Of a stretch of DNA of 64,000 nt, positions 10,151 to 21,837 are shown in pieces. Origin of the DNA: Chamaecyparis obtusa (Eukaryota > Streptophyta > Pinopsida > Cupressales > Cupressaceae); the NCBI GenBank assembly GCA_027943335.1, contig BSBK01003563.1:193501-257500 (forward strand), read 5' to 3'. Position 1 is the stretch's first letter; each line of letters begins with the position of its first letter. Position numbers and translations under genes: made by a program. The notes below the pieces were generated by a model. It was not told the origin of the DNA and searched no databases. It saw only the letters and a program-made list of their open reading frames with translations.

Positions 10151-13100
10151 TCTGGCATCAGGGTAGTCATTATGAAATATGAAGATCTAAACTAGGGATA
10201 AACAGAGAAACCTTTAATAGAAATCAGAAAAAAACTTAAATCAAACTAAATGCACTTGCATGCAATAACAAAAAGCTATAAAATCTTACACCAATGAGGC
10301 ATGTAAGAAAAAAATAACCAGAGGAAAAAAATGGAAACTAAGAACACTAAAGAGCAAGAAGATCTCGGTTAAGCTATCATAGATTAACAAATAACGATAA
10401 GAATCTCTTGCAAGCAATGAGAAAAAAAACTAAAAAACCTTTAAATTACAAAACAACCTTGCAAAACAGATGAGTTAAAGAACAGATATGAACTTGCAAA
10501 AATGTTAGCTAAAACAAATTGAATCTAAAAAACTTAATTAATAACTTGAGCTAGAAAATGAAATGAATCTAATTTTTATTGTGCATGTGTTAAAAAAGTG
10601 ACTAATATGAACTATGAAGATCAACAGAGGTAAAATAGCCCAATAAACCCTATAGAAACTTAAATTATCAAAGATTAGAAACTGCTACTTTGGTTTTGAA
10701 AAGAATAAACTTGTATCTAAAAAGGTATATAAAGCAACGCATAAATCTATGTTTTCTCTTGCTATTTCTCTTGCAATGTATATAAAGCAACAAATAAAAT
10801 GAAATGGTTATGTGCAATGAATACAAAAATTACTTGAATAAAAAAGAAACCTAGTGCAGAATAAGAAGCCCTATTAGGGTTTTGAATACGAAGCAGAAAA
10901 TTATATGAATGGAGTTAGAGCTAATGGAGAAAGTGATGGTCAAAGAAACCAGCATGCAATCATATGCAACAAACATAAATCTTCAAAATCGATTGCCTTA
11001 TTGCAAGGAAGCTAAAAAAAAATTATGAATCTTATAAACATGTAATTGCAAAGTTTCCTGCACAATAAACCATTAGAACAAACTACAAACTAAATCTCAT
11101 TTGTAAAACAAACCGTTAGCAATAATAATAACAATGTTAATAACAAAAATTTATAACTAAGATGGGAAATTTTTTTATAAAAAATAGTAACGATAAACTT
11201 TGAAGATCGATGCTATAAATAAAATGAAAAAAAATGAAAAAGACATGAAACTAGCAAGGAACAAAAGTATGTAACTAAATAGATAATAGATAAAATGAAA
11301 ATTTGCAAAGTTGAAAAGTGCATACAAGGATAACCAAAATAGAAAAATGAAAGAGCAAGGAGCAATGAGCGGTTTGGAGTTACAAAGAACCGCTCCTCTA
11401 AGCTGATCTCATGCTCTTCACCACATTGGCAACTAAAATAGAAGGCTTGTCATGAAAATTATGTTGAGTGAATTGTGCCATGCGCATGTAAATTGGGGAA
11501 GGTGGGAGAGTGCAAAGCCCTTGAGCACCACTAATGGTGTCTGCCGCTCTTGATAGGAGTCGACACTAGTCCTCACAATCTGCAAATCTAGAAAGGATAG
11601 CTAAAAGAAACTCATAAAGGAATGGGCCTATACAAGATATCATGAATGTCACCTTGCGCATGCAAACTCAACTAAACTCTCAACAAAAAATAGGCAACCG
11701 GGATATATAACAGAGCAAAAAGATAAAGGTGATAGGATGACAGAGCAAAGATCTAAACACATATGCAAGGTAGAGAAGCAGACGAGATGGGAACTCAAAT
11801 GTGGAAGAGGCACCGAGACAAAAAAAAAGGGCACACGAATGCAAGGCTAGGGTGTACCTCTTAAGGGGAAGAATCTCAAAGGCCGATGAGAAAGAAGACT
11901 CATCAGAGAATACAGATGAAAATGCAAACCCTGCTAATAATGCAAATAAAGGAAAAGAAATGAATCAAGTCCCTTTGCTGTGGCTCGACTAAAGGGAGAA
12001 AATGAAATAAACACAAGCAAAGGAAGTATAGCAAGTGAAAAAGAACTTTAACTTAAAACCAGCATAAAAAAGAAATGACAAGCTGAACAAGATTGATATC
12101 GGCCAGTGGAGTTCACTATGAGAATACAGTATTGAATACGGGAAAGTAGATGCATGAAAAATAAGTAGCACTACTTAGAGTAGCTTCAGTGTAGACCTTC
12201 TAAGAACACAAAGACAAAAAAATGAAATAAAGAACCAGAGCCGAATATAATCTAATATGGTGTTGATGAGGAATGTTTGATAGAGCTTGCCTATGTTGAA
12301 AAAAACTTAAAAGCCTTCATTCTGCATTAAAATTTAGACACTTAAAATTTACAACGAAGCTAGCAAATTTTAATAAGGTGCTGACAGGACGCATGTAAAA
12401 TAAACCAAAAGCACATGGAATGATAAAAAAACGCATGTAGAGATACTTGGCAAACAGATGCAAAAGCATGAAGAAATCAAAGAACAAAAAAAAACAATAA
12501 CAAAGAGTTTTAGAAAAAAACACATGCAAGTAAAGAATAGAAACAATGCAAAGATATGAATGACTAAAAAAATGTGAGCAACCTAAATTAAGAAACAATG
12601 ATTAAAAACTAAATAATACCAATGGAAATAAATGATATTAGTAAGAACTTTAAAATGTGAGATAAAAAACCAAAAAATAATGATATTAGAACCTAAATTA
12701 GTAAGGCAATGATTAAAAAATAGAGACTAAATTAGTAAAAAAAAAACAAATATGAGAACTAAATTAATATCCTATTATATATCCACCATCTAATGCATGA
12801 ACCGAAATTAAGAAAAAAGAAAACTTTTAAACTTTAAATTAAAAAATTAAAAAAAGAATTTAATATTATAAACAAAATTAAATATGATAACATTAAGATT
12901 TTCATAAATTTAAATTTGTATTATGTTCTTTATCAATAATGTATCCAAACGTGAAAATCAATAAGTATCCAATAGATAAACCAGGTTTGGCAGTAAACCA
13001 GCCAAACTCAAAAAAAAATTTGATTTTTTTCTCTTAAACAGATTAGACAAAAAAATATACTAGCAATAAACTCTCTCAAGAGTCTCTGATATTGGAAGGC

Positions 13101-13155
13101 TCCAAGATATGGTAGCTCCTTCACCTGTACACTCAAAACATGATTAAACCAACCT
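10151..13155 (-). other. Long non-coding leader of copia A
   Basis: About 3 kb between primer site and gag with no ORF I can support on the minus strand. It is strongly A-rich on the plus strand (many AAAAAA runs), so U-rich in element RNA. Typical copia leaders are much shorter, so this may contain a further decayed insertion, but I see no clear boundaries. Short plus-strand ORFs here look like chance. Confidence 0.6.
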
Positions 13156-13167
13156 GCTCTGATACCA
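13156..13167 (-). promoter_or_regulatory. Primer binding site of copia A (initiator Met tRNA)
   Basis: Plus strand GCTCTGATACCA is the exact reverse complement of TGGTATCAGAGC, the plant initiator-Met primer site, and abuts the LTR at 13,168. Confidence 0.92.
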
Positions 13168-13361
13168 TGTTAAAATAATAACAAAATATAGAGAATTAGG
13201 AAATTGTTTAATCAATGAGCAAGGAAAAGAAGATTTACCATGAATAATCACAAAAACTAGGAGCATTCACCAAAGCACAAGGAAACAAGGAGACAATATT
13301 TTGAAGGGGGAAAATCATAAAAAAAAACCTGTGATATAATGAATGTGGCAAAAATGCCTGA

Positions 13362-13396
<35 letters not shown>

Positions 13397-13695
13397 GCTC
13401 ATACAATAATAATCAAGAAGAAGAATTATCTCATGAGATGAGAGAAGGAGAGCCATCTCTTAATAGAGATGTGATAAAGGAGTTACATTATAACTCCCAT
13501 TTATGTGTATGTCACATTTTACTAGTGTGTGAGACAAGTCTACGATTCCTCATAAGGAGGAATATCTATTTTCCTTAATAAAAGAAATTACAAATATGAC
13601 ATGTCCTCCCACTTGAACTAGAGGATGAATACAATAGGATACCTTGGTTTATCCTTTAAATACATAATTTACCAAGGAAAGATTAAATTCTAACA
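13168..13695 (-). repeat. 5' LTR of copia A (528 bp)
   Basis: TGTTAAAATAA...TTCTAACA, directly next to the primer site and followed by the ATTTT target copy at 13,696. Its GA run is only about 28 bp, the shortest of the three LTRs. Confidence 0.9.
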
Positions 13696-14043
13696 ATTTT
13701 CCTTTCATGTTCTAGCCTAACTCACATAGCTTAATTAGTAAGACTTGTAGCACTCTCATTTCTATAGCTTACTTGCATTGTTGCATTCTTCATTCCTAGC
13801 ATAGTTGTATTACATATCTCATTCAAGATTCTTGAAGATGTTGGCATTCTTTCCCTTCTCTCATTGAATATCTCATTGCATGGTTTACAAGCAAGGTCAT
13901 ATGCTTAACTAGCTCTAGCTGAGAGACCTATTAACACCCTTGCCCTCCATGCCTAGGGACATCTAGGTCGCTTTCTCAAGGTTTCCCATTCATGGATTCT
14001 CTTGGAAGTAATGACTTAGAGAACTGCACATTTTGAGTGTACA
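13696..14043 (+). repeat. LTR of element G, right piece
   Basis: Continues the LTR interrupted at 4,843, starting with the shared ATTTT, and closes in TGTACA at 14,038-14,043. The next bases (AGATCTAATTGGG) match the inside of the B LTR at 20,338, which marks the G/B junction. Confidence 0.55.
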
Positions 14044-15120
14044 AGATCTAATTGGGATTTAATTCTCCAAGGTGGCCCCTCTAGAGGATTGTGCCCTAGT
14101 TCACTATTAAAGGAGGCCTTCCTCTCTCATTTTCACATCCATTCTCACCAAGTAATCTCTCAAGCTCTCAAGTGCAAGCAAGAATTCAAGCATTCAATGA
14201 AGCCTTCAAGCATTCAAGTGTTCAAGCATTCATCCATCAATGAGATCCATTGTTAGCCATTGAAGGATTCAATCTCTTTAGAGCCCCCTTGAAGATCCAT
14301 CCTTCTAAATTCATTCAAGCCTTCTCATATGCAAAGATCAAGTCAAGATTGGTGTTAAAGATCAAATGTCATTGATTAGAGACATCCTACATTCATTCTA
14401 CATCCATTGAAGCACTCCTATTTGTGGATTTGAGGATTTGAATCCTCTACAAGGACTTCAACATAAGTGAGGTGATTTGTTTCAATTACTTTGTTTATGC
14501 ACACTACATTTCAATTAAATTTCAAGGTTAATTCCTAAATTGGGGTTTGACCAAGGCAAACCCCCCATACAACAAAAACCACCATTTTCTTGCAGGTACA
14601 GGTGCAAGATTTTAGATCTGAGAGCAGATTTGGATACCCTTTTCGGTGAACTTTTGAGATCTGTGAACAAGGTCAAAATTGACCTTAAAATAAAGAATCT
14701 AGCCTTTGACCTTTTATGAGGGTCAAAGTCAACCTGATCTCATCTTGGAAAAAGATTTCTAGGTTTTCTTCGTCTGAGCATTTCCAGTTTGAAATAGGTT
14801 GTAGAATTGCCTGGAAGTACACATGAACATAAAAAATTGGCATTTTCTAGATTTTACCTAATTTGAGGTTGGTATTTGTATTTCAATTATTTCAGATTTC
14901 AAGCATAATTCAACCATAGACAAATATAGGGTTTCTCTCTCTCTTTCATATTCTTCATAGATTGATTCGATTGTGCATTAGCCTTTTGGTTGATCAAATT
15001 GGATCTCTCCTTTGAGAATTTGGATTTGGGAATAGATTTCATATTTCCTCCACATACATTATCCCATACCCATTACAATTATACATTTGAATACTGGTGA
15101 TGCCATTTTACCTCTATTCA
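14044..15120 (+). repeat. 5' LTR of element B, missing its first 600 bp
   Basis: Aligned by eye with 20,338-21,415 along its length, including TTCAAGCATTCAAG-rich sequence and the end TTTTACCTCTATT. The TATA equivalent reads CTATTAAAGG here and is intact in the right copy. Confidence 0.8.
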
Positions 15121-15123
15121 TTT

Positions 15124-15140
15124 TGGTGAACCCGACATAC
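15124..15140 (+). promoter_or_regulatory. Candidate primer binding site of element B
   Basis: TGGTGAACCCGACATAC starts 3 bp after the LTR end and begins with the required TGG. It is not the initiator-Met site; I cannot name the tRNA. Confidence 0.5.
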
Positions 15141-15311
15141 TTACTCTCTTTTCTTTTGTGGAATTGGATTCCTTATTGTGCTTTCCTTTTATCTTGTTAG
15201 TATTAGATGTTTCCTTTGTGTTAGATCTTTCATGCTAATTAAATTTTAAAAATACAACAATATTCATGCTTTATGTGTTCTTAGTTTAGTTCATTTGCAT
15301 TACATTGGTTT

Positions 15312-17348
15312 ATGAGCTTTACTACCACTACTCCTACTTATAACATTCTGGTTAGAAGAAGTCGTAGACTCCTGGGTGCCTTTGATCTTGAATCTTCCTC
15401 TCCTTTCCTTAGGATCCTAGATGATAACTTGATTCTTCATGATTCCAATCCTACTATGGAGCAAAACTCTTCTCACTCATCTCATGATGAGGATGACGCT
15501 TTAAGAGTTCCTCCTGAACAAGTCCAAAAACTTTCAACTAAACTTGATAAAATGGGTTATTGGCTTATTCAAGAGAACCATAATCAAGATTCCATTCAAG
15601 CTATAGAGGATCTTAAGAAAGTTCTCTATGATAGTGATCAAGGTATTGACCTCTTGCGTGGTATTACTCACCTTGTGCATTCAAATGTTAAACCTTTAGC
15701 TCAAGAAGCTCAAGATTTAGGGTTGATTCCTCCTATCACTAGTATCGAACCTCCTTCTAATTATTTACCTAGTATTCCTACCTATAATCCTTCTTTGGTG
15801 ACCGTGACAATTCCCTCTACTCCTATGAGTGTTCCTCCTATGTCCCTTCCTACATCACAACCTTCATATCATAATGTTCCTTTTACTTATTCCAATCCGC
15901 TTCCAACTGTAGTTCCTAGTGTTTCTCTAGTTATGTCTTCTATTCCTGTAGCTTCTTACACTTTACCTAGTGTGTCTAATGTTGCTACTCCTCCTATTTC
16001 CTCTAATGATTCAACAATCATTAGTTTGGCTCAAATTGTGTCATCCATACAACAAAAACTTACTTCCTTAACTCAAAAAAAGTTTAGTACTCCTACATGT
16101 GACATGAGAAGTCCCTTGTCCCAGGATATTATTCATAGTCCTGTTCCTCAACAAGGTGAGATGCCTCGTCTTGAGAATTATAATGGAAAAGGATATCATG
16201 TTCATCATGTTAAAACATTCCAAATCCTTTGTAGTGATTATGCTCATGACCATAGGATTTTTGCCAAATTGTTTGCTAGAACCTTTCGTGATAAGGCCTT
16301 ACAATGGTATTGTTCCTTGCCTCATTATTCCATTGATTCCTTTCCACAACTTTCTAATGCCTTTATTCAACAATTTCAAAACAACACTGGCCTACAAGTG
16401 TCTTTGACTAGTTTGATGCATTGTAAACAAAGTGCTAAAGAAAAATTAATTGAATTTATTGGTAGATTTAAGCATTTGCATGCTCAAATTTCCTATCATG
16501 TTCTTGATATTGATATTCAATGTATGTTTATTTCAAATTTGCAAAAGGATATTAGAGATAAGATTTTGCTTACTTAATTTACCTCTTTTCAACAACTTTG
16601 TGCAGCGCTTCATCATTATCAATTACAAGTGAGTCAATTTGAGAGAAACACTTCAATGGCTCCTATTCTAGTTGATAAAAGTGATGCTACTCCTAATCCA
16701 AACAAATTTCAAAAATTCAACAACTATATCAAGATAAAAAAACAAGAGAATGCAGTTGTTGATCTAGTTGTTATTGCATCTCACAATGCCACTTCTGCAT
16801 CCACTTTTTTTTGATTAAATCATATGTTTACTTCTCTTTCTGAATCTTTACATGCTATCAGGAATAGGTTGTTAACTGCTAATATGATTACTTTACCTCC
16901 TATTCAACCTCTTTTACCTACTATGATTGCATCTAAATCTTTTGATCAAAATTCTTTTGTTAATATCATCGTCAGAATGGTCATGATACTTAGAAGTGTT
17001 ATTCTTAAAAAACATAAGGTTCAAGATTTAATTGATTCTAATGCTTTATCTGTTGATAATCTTGATGGTAGTGGGAAAAAATCTATCTCTCCTCCTAATC
17101 AAAACCTTCAAATATATAAAAACCCTTTACCTACGCATGATACTAATACAATTGCTCAGCCATCTGCTATGGAAATTATGTATGATTCAAAGATGGATGA
17201 TCTCAATCATGTTGGTAATCAAGTGGAGCATGTTCATCAATTTGTATCTCCACCTCAACCTCAACCTCAAACTCAACCTTAAATTCAACCTCAATTTCAA
17301 TCTCAACCTCGACCAAAACCTAAACCTAAAACTCAACCTAAAGTCTGA
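15312..17348 (+). pseudogene. Element B gag polyprotein, decayed
   Basis: Stretches 15312-16577, 16629-16814 and 16824-17282 are in one frame, broken by stops such as TAA at 16,575 and TGA at 16,812. The first 250 residues are Pro/Ser/Thr-rich. Residues about 280-415 carry a retrotransposon gag core (KALQWYCSLPHYSIDSFPQL, then a FIQQF stretch). Near 16,958-17,000 a zinc-knuckle relic can be read two bases out of frame (YHRQNGHDT, then KCY), with the frame regained at KHKVQDLID. That context is typical of plant gypsy gag. A Gln/Pro/Lys-rich tail follows. Gag forms the particle around element RNA. I placed the start at the first Met after the leader, about 190 bp past the LTR. Confidence 0.8.
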
Positions 17349-17381
17349 CAACAACCTAAGAATAAAAGACCTCAGGAACTT

Positions 17382-18170
17382 TTGATTACCTTTGATGACT
17401 TTGAGACTATTAAAGCTCCTAATGGTCCCCTTTACATTGTTACTAGGATTTCTCAGAAACCTACTTGTGGTTGTCTTGTTGATCCTACATCCTTAGTCAA
17501 TGTTATTACTGAAGAAAATATTTTTATGAAAATCTTACAACGTGAATTTTATGATACATCAGATGTGTGGATTCAAACTTGTAATGGTTTTCTTTATCCA
17601 TCATTTGGTTCTATTACTTTACCGGTTGAACTTTGTGGAAAAATTGTGAAGACTACCTTTGTTGTGGTTCCTACTTCTGATCAATTTCAAGTTAAGCTAG
17701 GTTTTCCTTGGTTAATGGCCATGCATTTTGTTGCTTCACCTATCCATAAGTGTCTTAAATTCATTCATGATGAAGAAGTAAAGAGAATTAATCATATTTT
17801 ATATCAACCTTCTAGGCCTAGAGATTGTGCTGCTCTTGATTTCTTTTGGCCTTCATTACCTAATTCATGTCCTCCTCGACCTGATAATATTTTTCAATCA
17901 TATGAACCCTATAAACATCATAATATTCTTGAATTAAGCATACCTCCTATGGATCTTAATCATGGTCTTTTACCTACACCTTCTATACCTCCTTTAACTA
18001 AGGCTTCTAGTTCTGTTAATCAAGTTCCTTCTACCAAACCTATCAAAGATCCTGTGATTGTTTCTCCTATTGTTAATAATCCTATTGATCTTCCTAAAGA
18101 ACCTATGAAGGATCCTGAGATTGTTCCTCCTAGTTCTCAACCTATTTCAAATAAATTAAAATGTAATTGA
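17382..18170 (+). pseudogene. Element B aspartic protease-like segment, catalytic site lost
   Basis: Same frame as gag, 262 residues. The part around residue 30 (CGCLVDPTSLVNVI) aligns with the retropepsin active-site loop, where a D-T/S-G triad is expected. Here it reads D-P-T, so catalysis is unlikely. About 80 residues on, VKLGFPWLMAMHFVAS resembles the conserved ILG-x-PWL segment of plant gypsy proteases. The rest is Pro-rich. No RT follows; the frame ends at TGA, 18,168-18,170. Confidence 0.65.
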
Positions 18171-19737
18171 TCTGCTAATGAATGTCATAAAAAGTGTTGT
18201 GCTCATGCTAAAGCTCATAATTCTATTCTTTACAGATCTATACCTTCCTCGGATAAACCTATGCATGATGTGTTAGAAGAGGTTGTTACTAATAATGATG
18301 TTCACATGCATGATCATGATGATTCTATTCATATCTTAGATCCTATTTTGATTAATTTAGATGAAGAAGATACTCTTGATGATACTGATGATGTTAATGA
18401 TGAATATGAGACTTGACATTGACAATGATTTACCTAATATGCTTTCATCACAATTAACTCTTACACCTAGTGTCGAACATTGTGATTCTCAAGAGGATCC
18501 TTGTTTGGAACTAGATATCATTCCTACTATGTTGGATATAGTCCCTCTTATGAGCTACCCACCTTCCCTAAATAATATACAATGAGATGGGAAGAGTAGG
18601 TGGCACAGTTGATTGGCTTGTCCTTCGTGGTAGCTTTGTTGTGTGTTTTCATGTTGTACTGTGTTTCTCCCATAATGTGTTTCCTAAATGTTGTTAGATT
18701 CTTTTATATGATCCCTGTTACTCAGTTGGTGCAAGGTGATGAAGGAATCAAAATTGTTGTTCACATTCTTCTATATGTATCTCTATTCTTCTATGCATTG
18801 TTCAATATTATGTCATAAATGTGCTATTGTTCATAAATGTTTCCTTGTGTAATCTTCTTGGATTTGAGATATGGTAGCACTAATTCTTTTTGGTCTCCAT
18901 ATCATGGTCCAAAAAGATTCTCCTTCATATATCTTATGTGATCTTTCCTCCTTTGTGATTGTAGTTCTACTTTATTTGGGGAACGATGTTAATTCATTTG
19001 TAATAATATCATATATATATATTACCTTATGATCATACTGACCTCATGGTAGGTAGATCCATTCTGTAATTTTTTGTATGTTTCTATGATATTTCCCTTG
19101 ATCTGTCTTCATCTAGGGGCATCTTGACATGGAAACATAATCAGTGGAGTTGTTTATGTTTCTGTTAAATCCATTGCTCCTGTTAAAGTGTTAGCACCTA
19201 TTGCACACACAGACTTTTTGATATGCACATATTTTTCAAGATACTTTTCTCCCTTTTTGGATTAGTAACTAATCCTCAAAGCATGGATTTATATTTTAGG
19301 ATCTCTTGATCCCTCAAGTTTCAAATATACATATACTTTGATCCCTTAAGGTCAGAGGTGTCCTTAAGACTACATCTCTTTATTGGTTTTTGGGTTTATT
19401 TTTATGGAATAGAATATTCCTAAGGATGAATCCTTGATGGGTTGACTAGTGAGTAGCCACATTCACTTGGTGGTTCAATTCCATCTTTCCAGTTGCATTG
19501 TTCTCTTGTGTGGTTCACAATGAGACATAAGTTCTCATTGGGCAAGGTAATCACACCTTCTTTCTCTCTCTAGAAATGTCTCTCTTATTGTGATCTAGGA
19601 GTTGATGAAGACTTGTGTCCCTAGGGGCTTAAGGTTTTCCTTTGTCCCTTGGATTACGATAAGATTATCTTTTCATTCTGATCTCCTTTACCAAGAGTTT
19701 GCATCAAGTCCATACTCTTGCTAAAGTGGGGGCTTAA
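18171..19737 (+). other. Non-coding 3' interior of element B
   Basis: No RT, integrase or RNase H motifs in any frame. A small ORF at 18,600-18,818 (72 residues, mostly hydrophobic: LSFVVALLCVFMLYCV and ILLYVSLFFYALF) could make two membrane spans, but no family is recognised and U-rich DNA gives such ORFs by chance. The stretch ends in the purine tract GTGGGGGCTTAA. Confidence 0.55.
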
Positions 19738-21415
19738 TGTATCATCTTAAATTGGGAGCACAATCATGATAAGAGTGTTTAGCCCTCTGAGTAAGTGGTA
19801 TGGCTTCATGTTAAGTGCCTTGATTAGGTCTTTGCATGTATTTGGCTTTCTCCCTACTTTCCACTTCTTTTCTACACTTGATTTCTTCATTATAGGTGAA
19901 ATTAGGGTTAGGATCTCAAGGATTCTCCTTAATTTCCCTCTTCCATGGATTTATTTTCTAGGTAGGAATTAGAAATAGGTCCTCCTAGCCTTCATCATAG
20001 TCGACATAGGATTTTATGCCTATCCCTAGCATTCTGTCCCATTCTGGTATCATTTCTAGGTCTTCGGGCATCCCCAGGACCTCCTGTCCTAATTCTGGCT
20101 GGATTTGGGCCCATAGGGTCAGAATCAAGGTTGATCCTGACCTGGTCAAAATCAAGCTCAATCCTAACTAGGTTAGTTACATTCTTGATTCCCCCCCCCC
20201 TTTCAAATTTCCAAATTCCTTGATTTCCAGGTATTGGGTTTCGGGGATATTTGTTTTCCCCCTCTGGGTTGGCCATTTCGGGTTTCAGAATGGTAAATCC
20301 TTAGATTGCATTTAATATAGGTATATTTTCTAAAGGTTAGGACCTAATTGGGATTTAATTCTCCAAGGTGGCCCCTCTAGAGGATTGTGCCCTAGTTCAC
20401 TATAAAAGGAGGCCTTCCTCTCTCATTTTCACATCCATTCTCACCAACCAATCTCTCAACTCTCAAGTGCAAGCAAGAATTCAAGCATTCAAGCAAGCCT
20501 TCAAGAATTTAAGTGTTCAAGCATTCATCCATAAAGGAGATCCATTGTTAGCTATTGAAGCATTCAATCTCTTTGGAGCCCCCTTGAAGATCCATCCTTC
20601 TACATTCATTCAAGCCTTCTCATGTGGAAAGATCAAGTCAAGATTGGTGTTGAAGATCAAATGCCATTGATTGGATACAGCCTACATTCATTCTACATCC
20701 ATTCAAGCACTCCTATTTGTGGATTTGAGCATTCAAATCCTCTACAAGGACTTCAACATAAGTGAGGTGATTTGTTTCAATTACTTTGTTTATGCACACT
20801 ACATGTCAATTCAATTTCAAGGTTAATTCCTAAATTGGGGCTTGACCAAGGAAAACCCCCCATACAATAAAAACCCCCATTTTCTTGTAGGCACAAGTGC
20901 AGGATTTTGGATCTAAGAGCAGATTTGGATACCCTTTTTAGTGAACTTCCAAGATCTGTGACCAAGGTCAGAATCGACCTCCAAATAAAGAATCTAGCCT
21001 TTGACCTTTTATGAGGGTCAAAGTCGACCTGATCTCATCTTGGAAAAAGATTTTTTGGTTTTCTTCATCTCGGCATTTCCAATATGAAATAGGTTGTAGA
21101 ATTACCCAAAAGTACACACAGACATCATAAATCAACATTTTCTAGATTTTCCCTAGTTTGAGGTTGGTATTTGTATTTCAGTTATTTCAAATTTTGAGCA
21201 TAAGTCAACCATAGGGAGATATAGGGTTTCTCTCTCTCTTTCATATTATTCATAGATTGATTCAATTGTGCATTAGCCTTTTGGTTGATCAAATTGGATC
21301 TCTCCTTTGGGAATTTGGATTTGGGAATAGATTTCATATTTCCCCCACATACATTATCCCATACCCATTACAATTATATATTTGAATAGTGGTGATGTCA
21401 TTTTACCTCTATTGA
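19738..21415 (+). repeat. 3' LTR of element B (about 1,678 bp)
   Basis: Starts TGTATCATC straight after AAAGTGGGGGCTTAA (polypurine tract, 19,723-19,737). From about 20,338 it matches the left LTR to CTCTATT; the last bases are GA where the left copy has CA. Confidence 0.75.
20401..20409 (+). promoter_or_regulatory. TATA box of the B LTR
   Basis: TATAAAAGG followed by a pyrimidine-rich tract, about 660 bp into the LTR. The left copy is mutated (CTATTAAAGG). Confidence 0.55.
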
Positions 21416-21613
21416 GATTCAAATTGGGATGCCACTTGTCCAACATTTTCATCATCAAAGGCTGCATGTACACAACAAAAACATAACTTCTTAAGGGGAA
21501 AGACCCAAAATGTATATTCACCAATAAGAGACTAAATCAAGACAGTGAGAGAGAGTCAGTGTGAGAGAGAGAGAGATGTGTACTTTTTTGATATTCTAAG
21601 AGTTGTTCTTGTT

Positions 21614-21755
21614 GAGCTTGCGATGACCCTTCTCCAAACTCTGAAGTTTGGGTTTGTTGAGCTTGTGATGACCCTTCTCCAAGTTCTGAAGGTTGGGCTT
21701 CTTGAAATTGTGATGACCCTTCTCCAACTTTAGAAGGTTGTGCTTCTTGAGCATT
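21614..21755. repeat. 45-bp tandem repeat, about 3.1 copies
   Basis: Units start at 21,614, 21,659, 21,704 and 21,749, exactly 45 bp apart, with a core GATGACCCTTCTCCAA. In one plus frame each unit reads CDDPSP-S-EG-like residues with a TGA at the same place; in another it reads VELVMTLLQVLK. Whether it was ever coding is unknown. Confidence 0.8.
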
Positions 21756-21837
21756 TCCTACATGTATGAAGTAAAAATTATTAAATTAAAACTTTTGAAT
21801 GAAGTTAGGTCTAACGAGGTTAATGTATTAACTCAAA

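Larger units (their letters stand above)
4844..13695 (-). mobile_element. Ty1/copia retrotransposon A, three-LTR form
   Basis: Bounded by ATTTT duplications. Read on the minus strand: 5' LTR (13,695-13,168), primer site complementary to initiator Met tRNA, long leader, gag-protease-integrase-RT-RNase H, polypurine tract, LTR (5,978-5,428), then an extra block of leader plus a partial third LTR ending at 4,844. The domain order with integrase before RT defines Ty1/copia. The coding frame has one frame change and several stops, so it cannot move itself. The outer duplication encloses all three LTRs, so the extra LTR was either present at insertion or arose afterwards by unequal exchange. Confidence 0.9.
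14044..21415 (+). mobile_element. Ty3/gypsy-type element B with gag and protease remnants only
   Basis: A direct repeat at 14,044-15,120 and 20,338-21,415 flanks 4.6 kb. The interior has a candidate primer site, a gag frame with a zinc-knuckle relic and a protease-like segment, but no reverse transcriptase, RNase H or integrase. This is the pattern of a non-autonomous, gag-retaining LTR element (TR-GAG type) or of a deleted gypsy element. The left LTR lacks its first 600 bp, exactly where element G ends. Confidence 0.75.

Noticed and set aside
20368..20670. 100-residue ORF beginning MAPLEDCALVHYKRR
   Set aside because: It lies in the B LTR, and the left LTR copy does not keep it as a gene.
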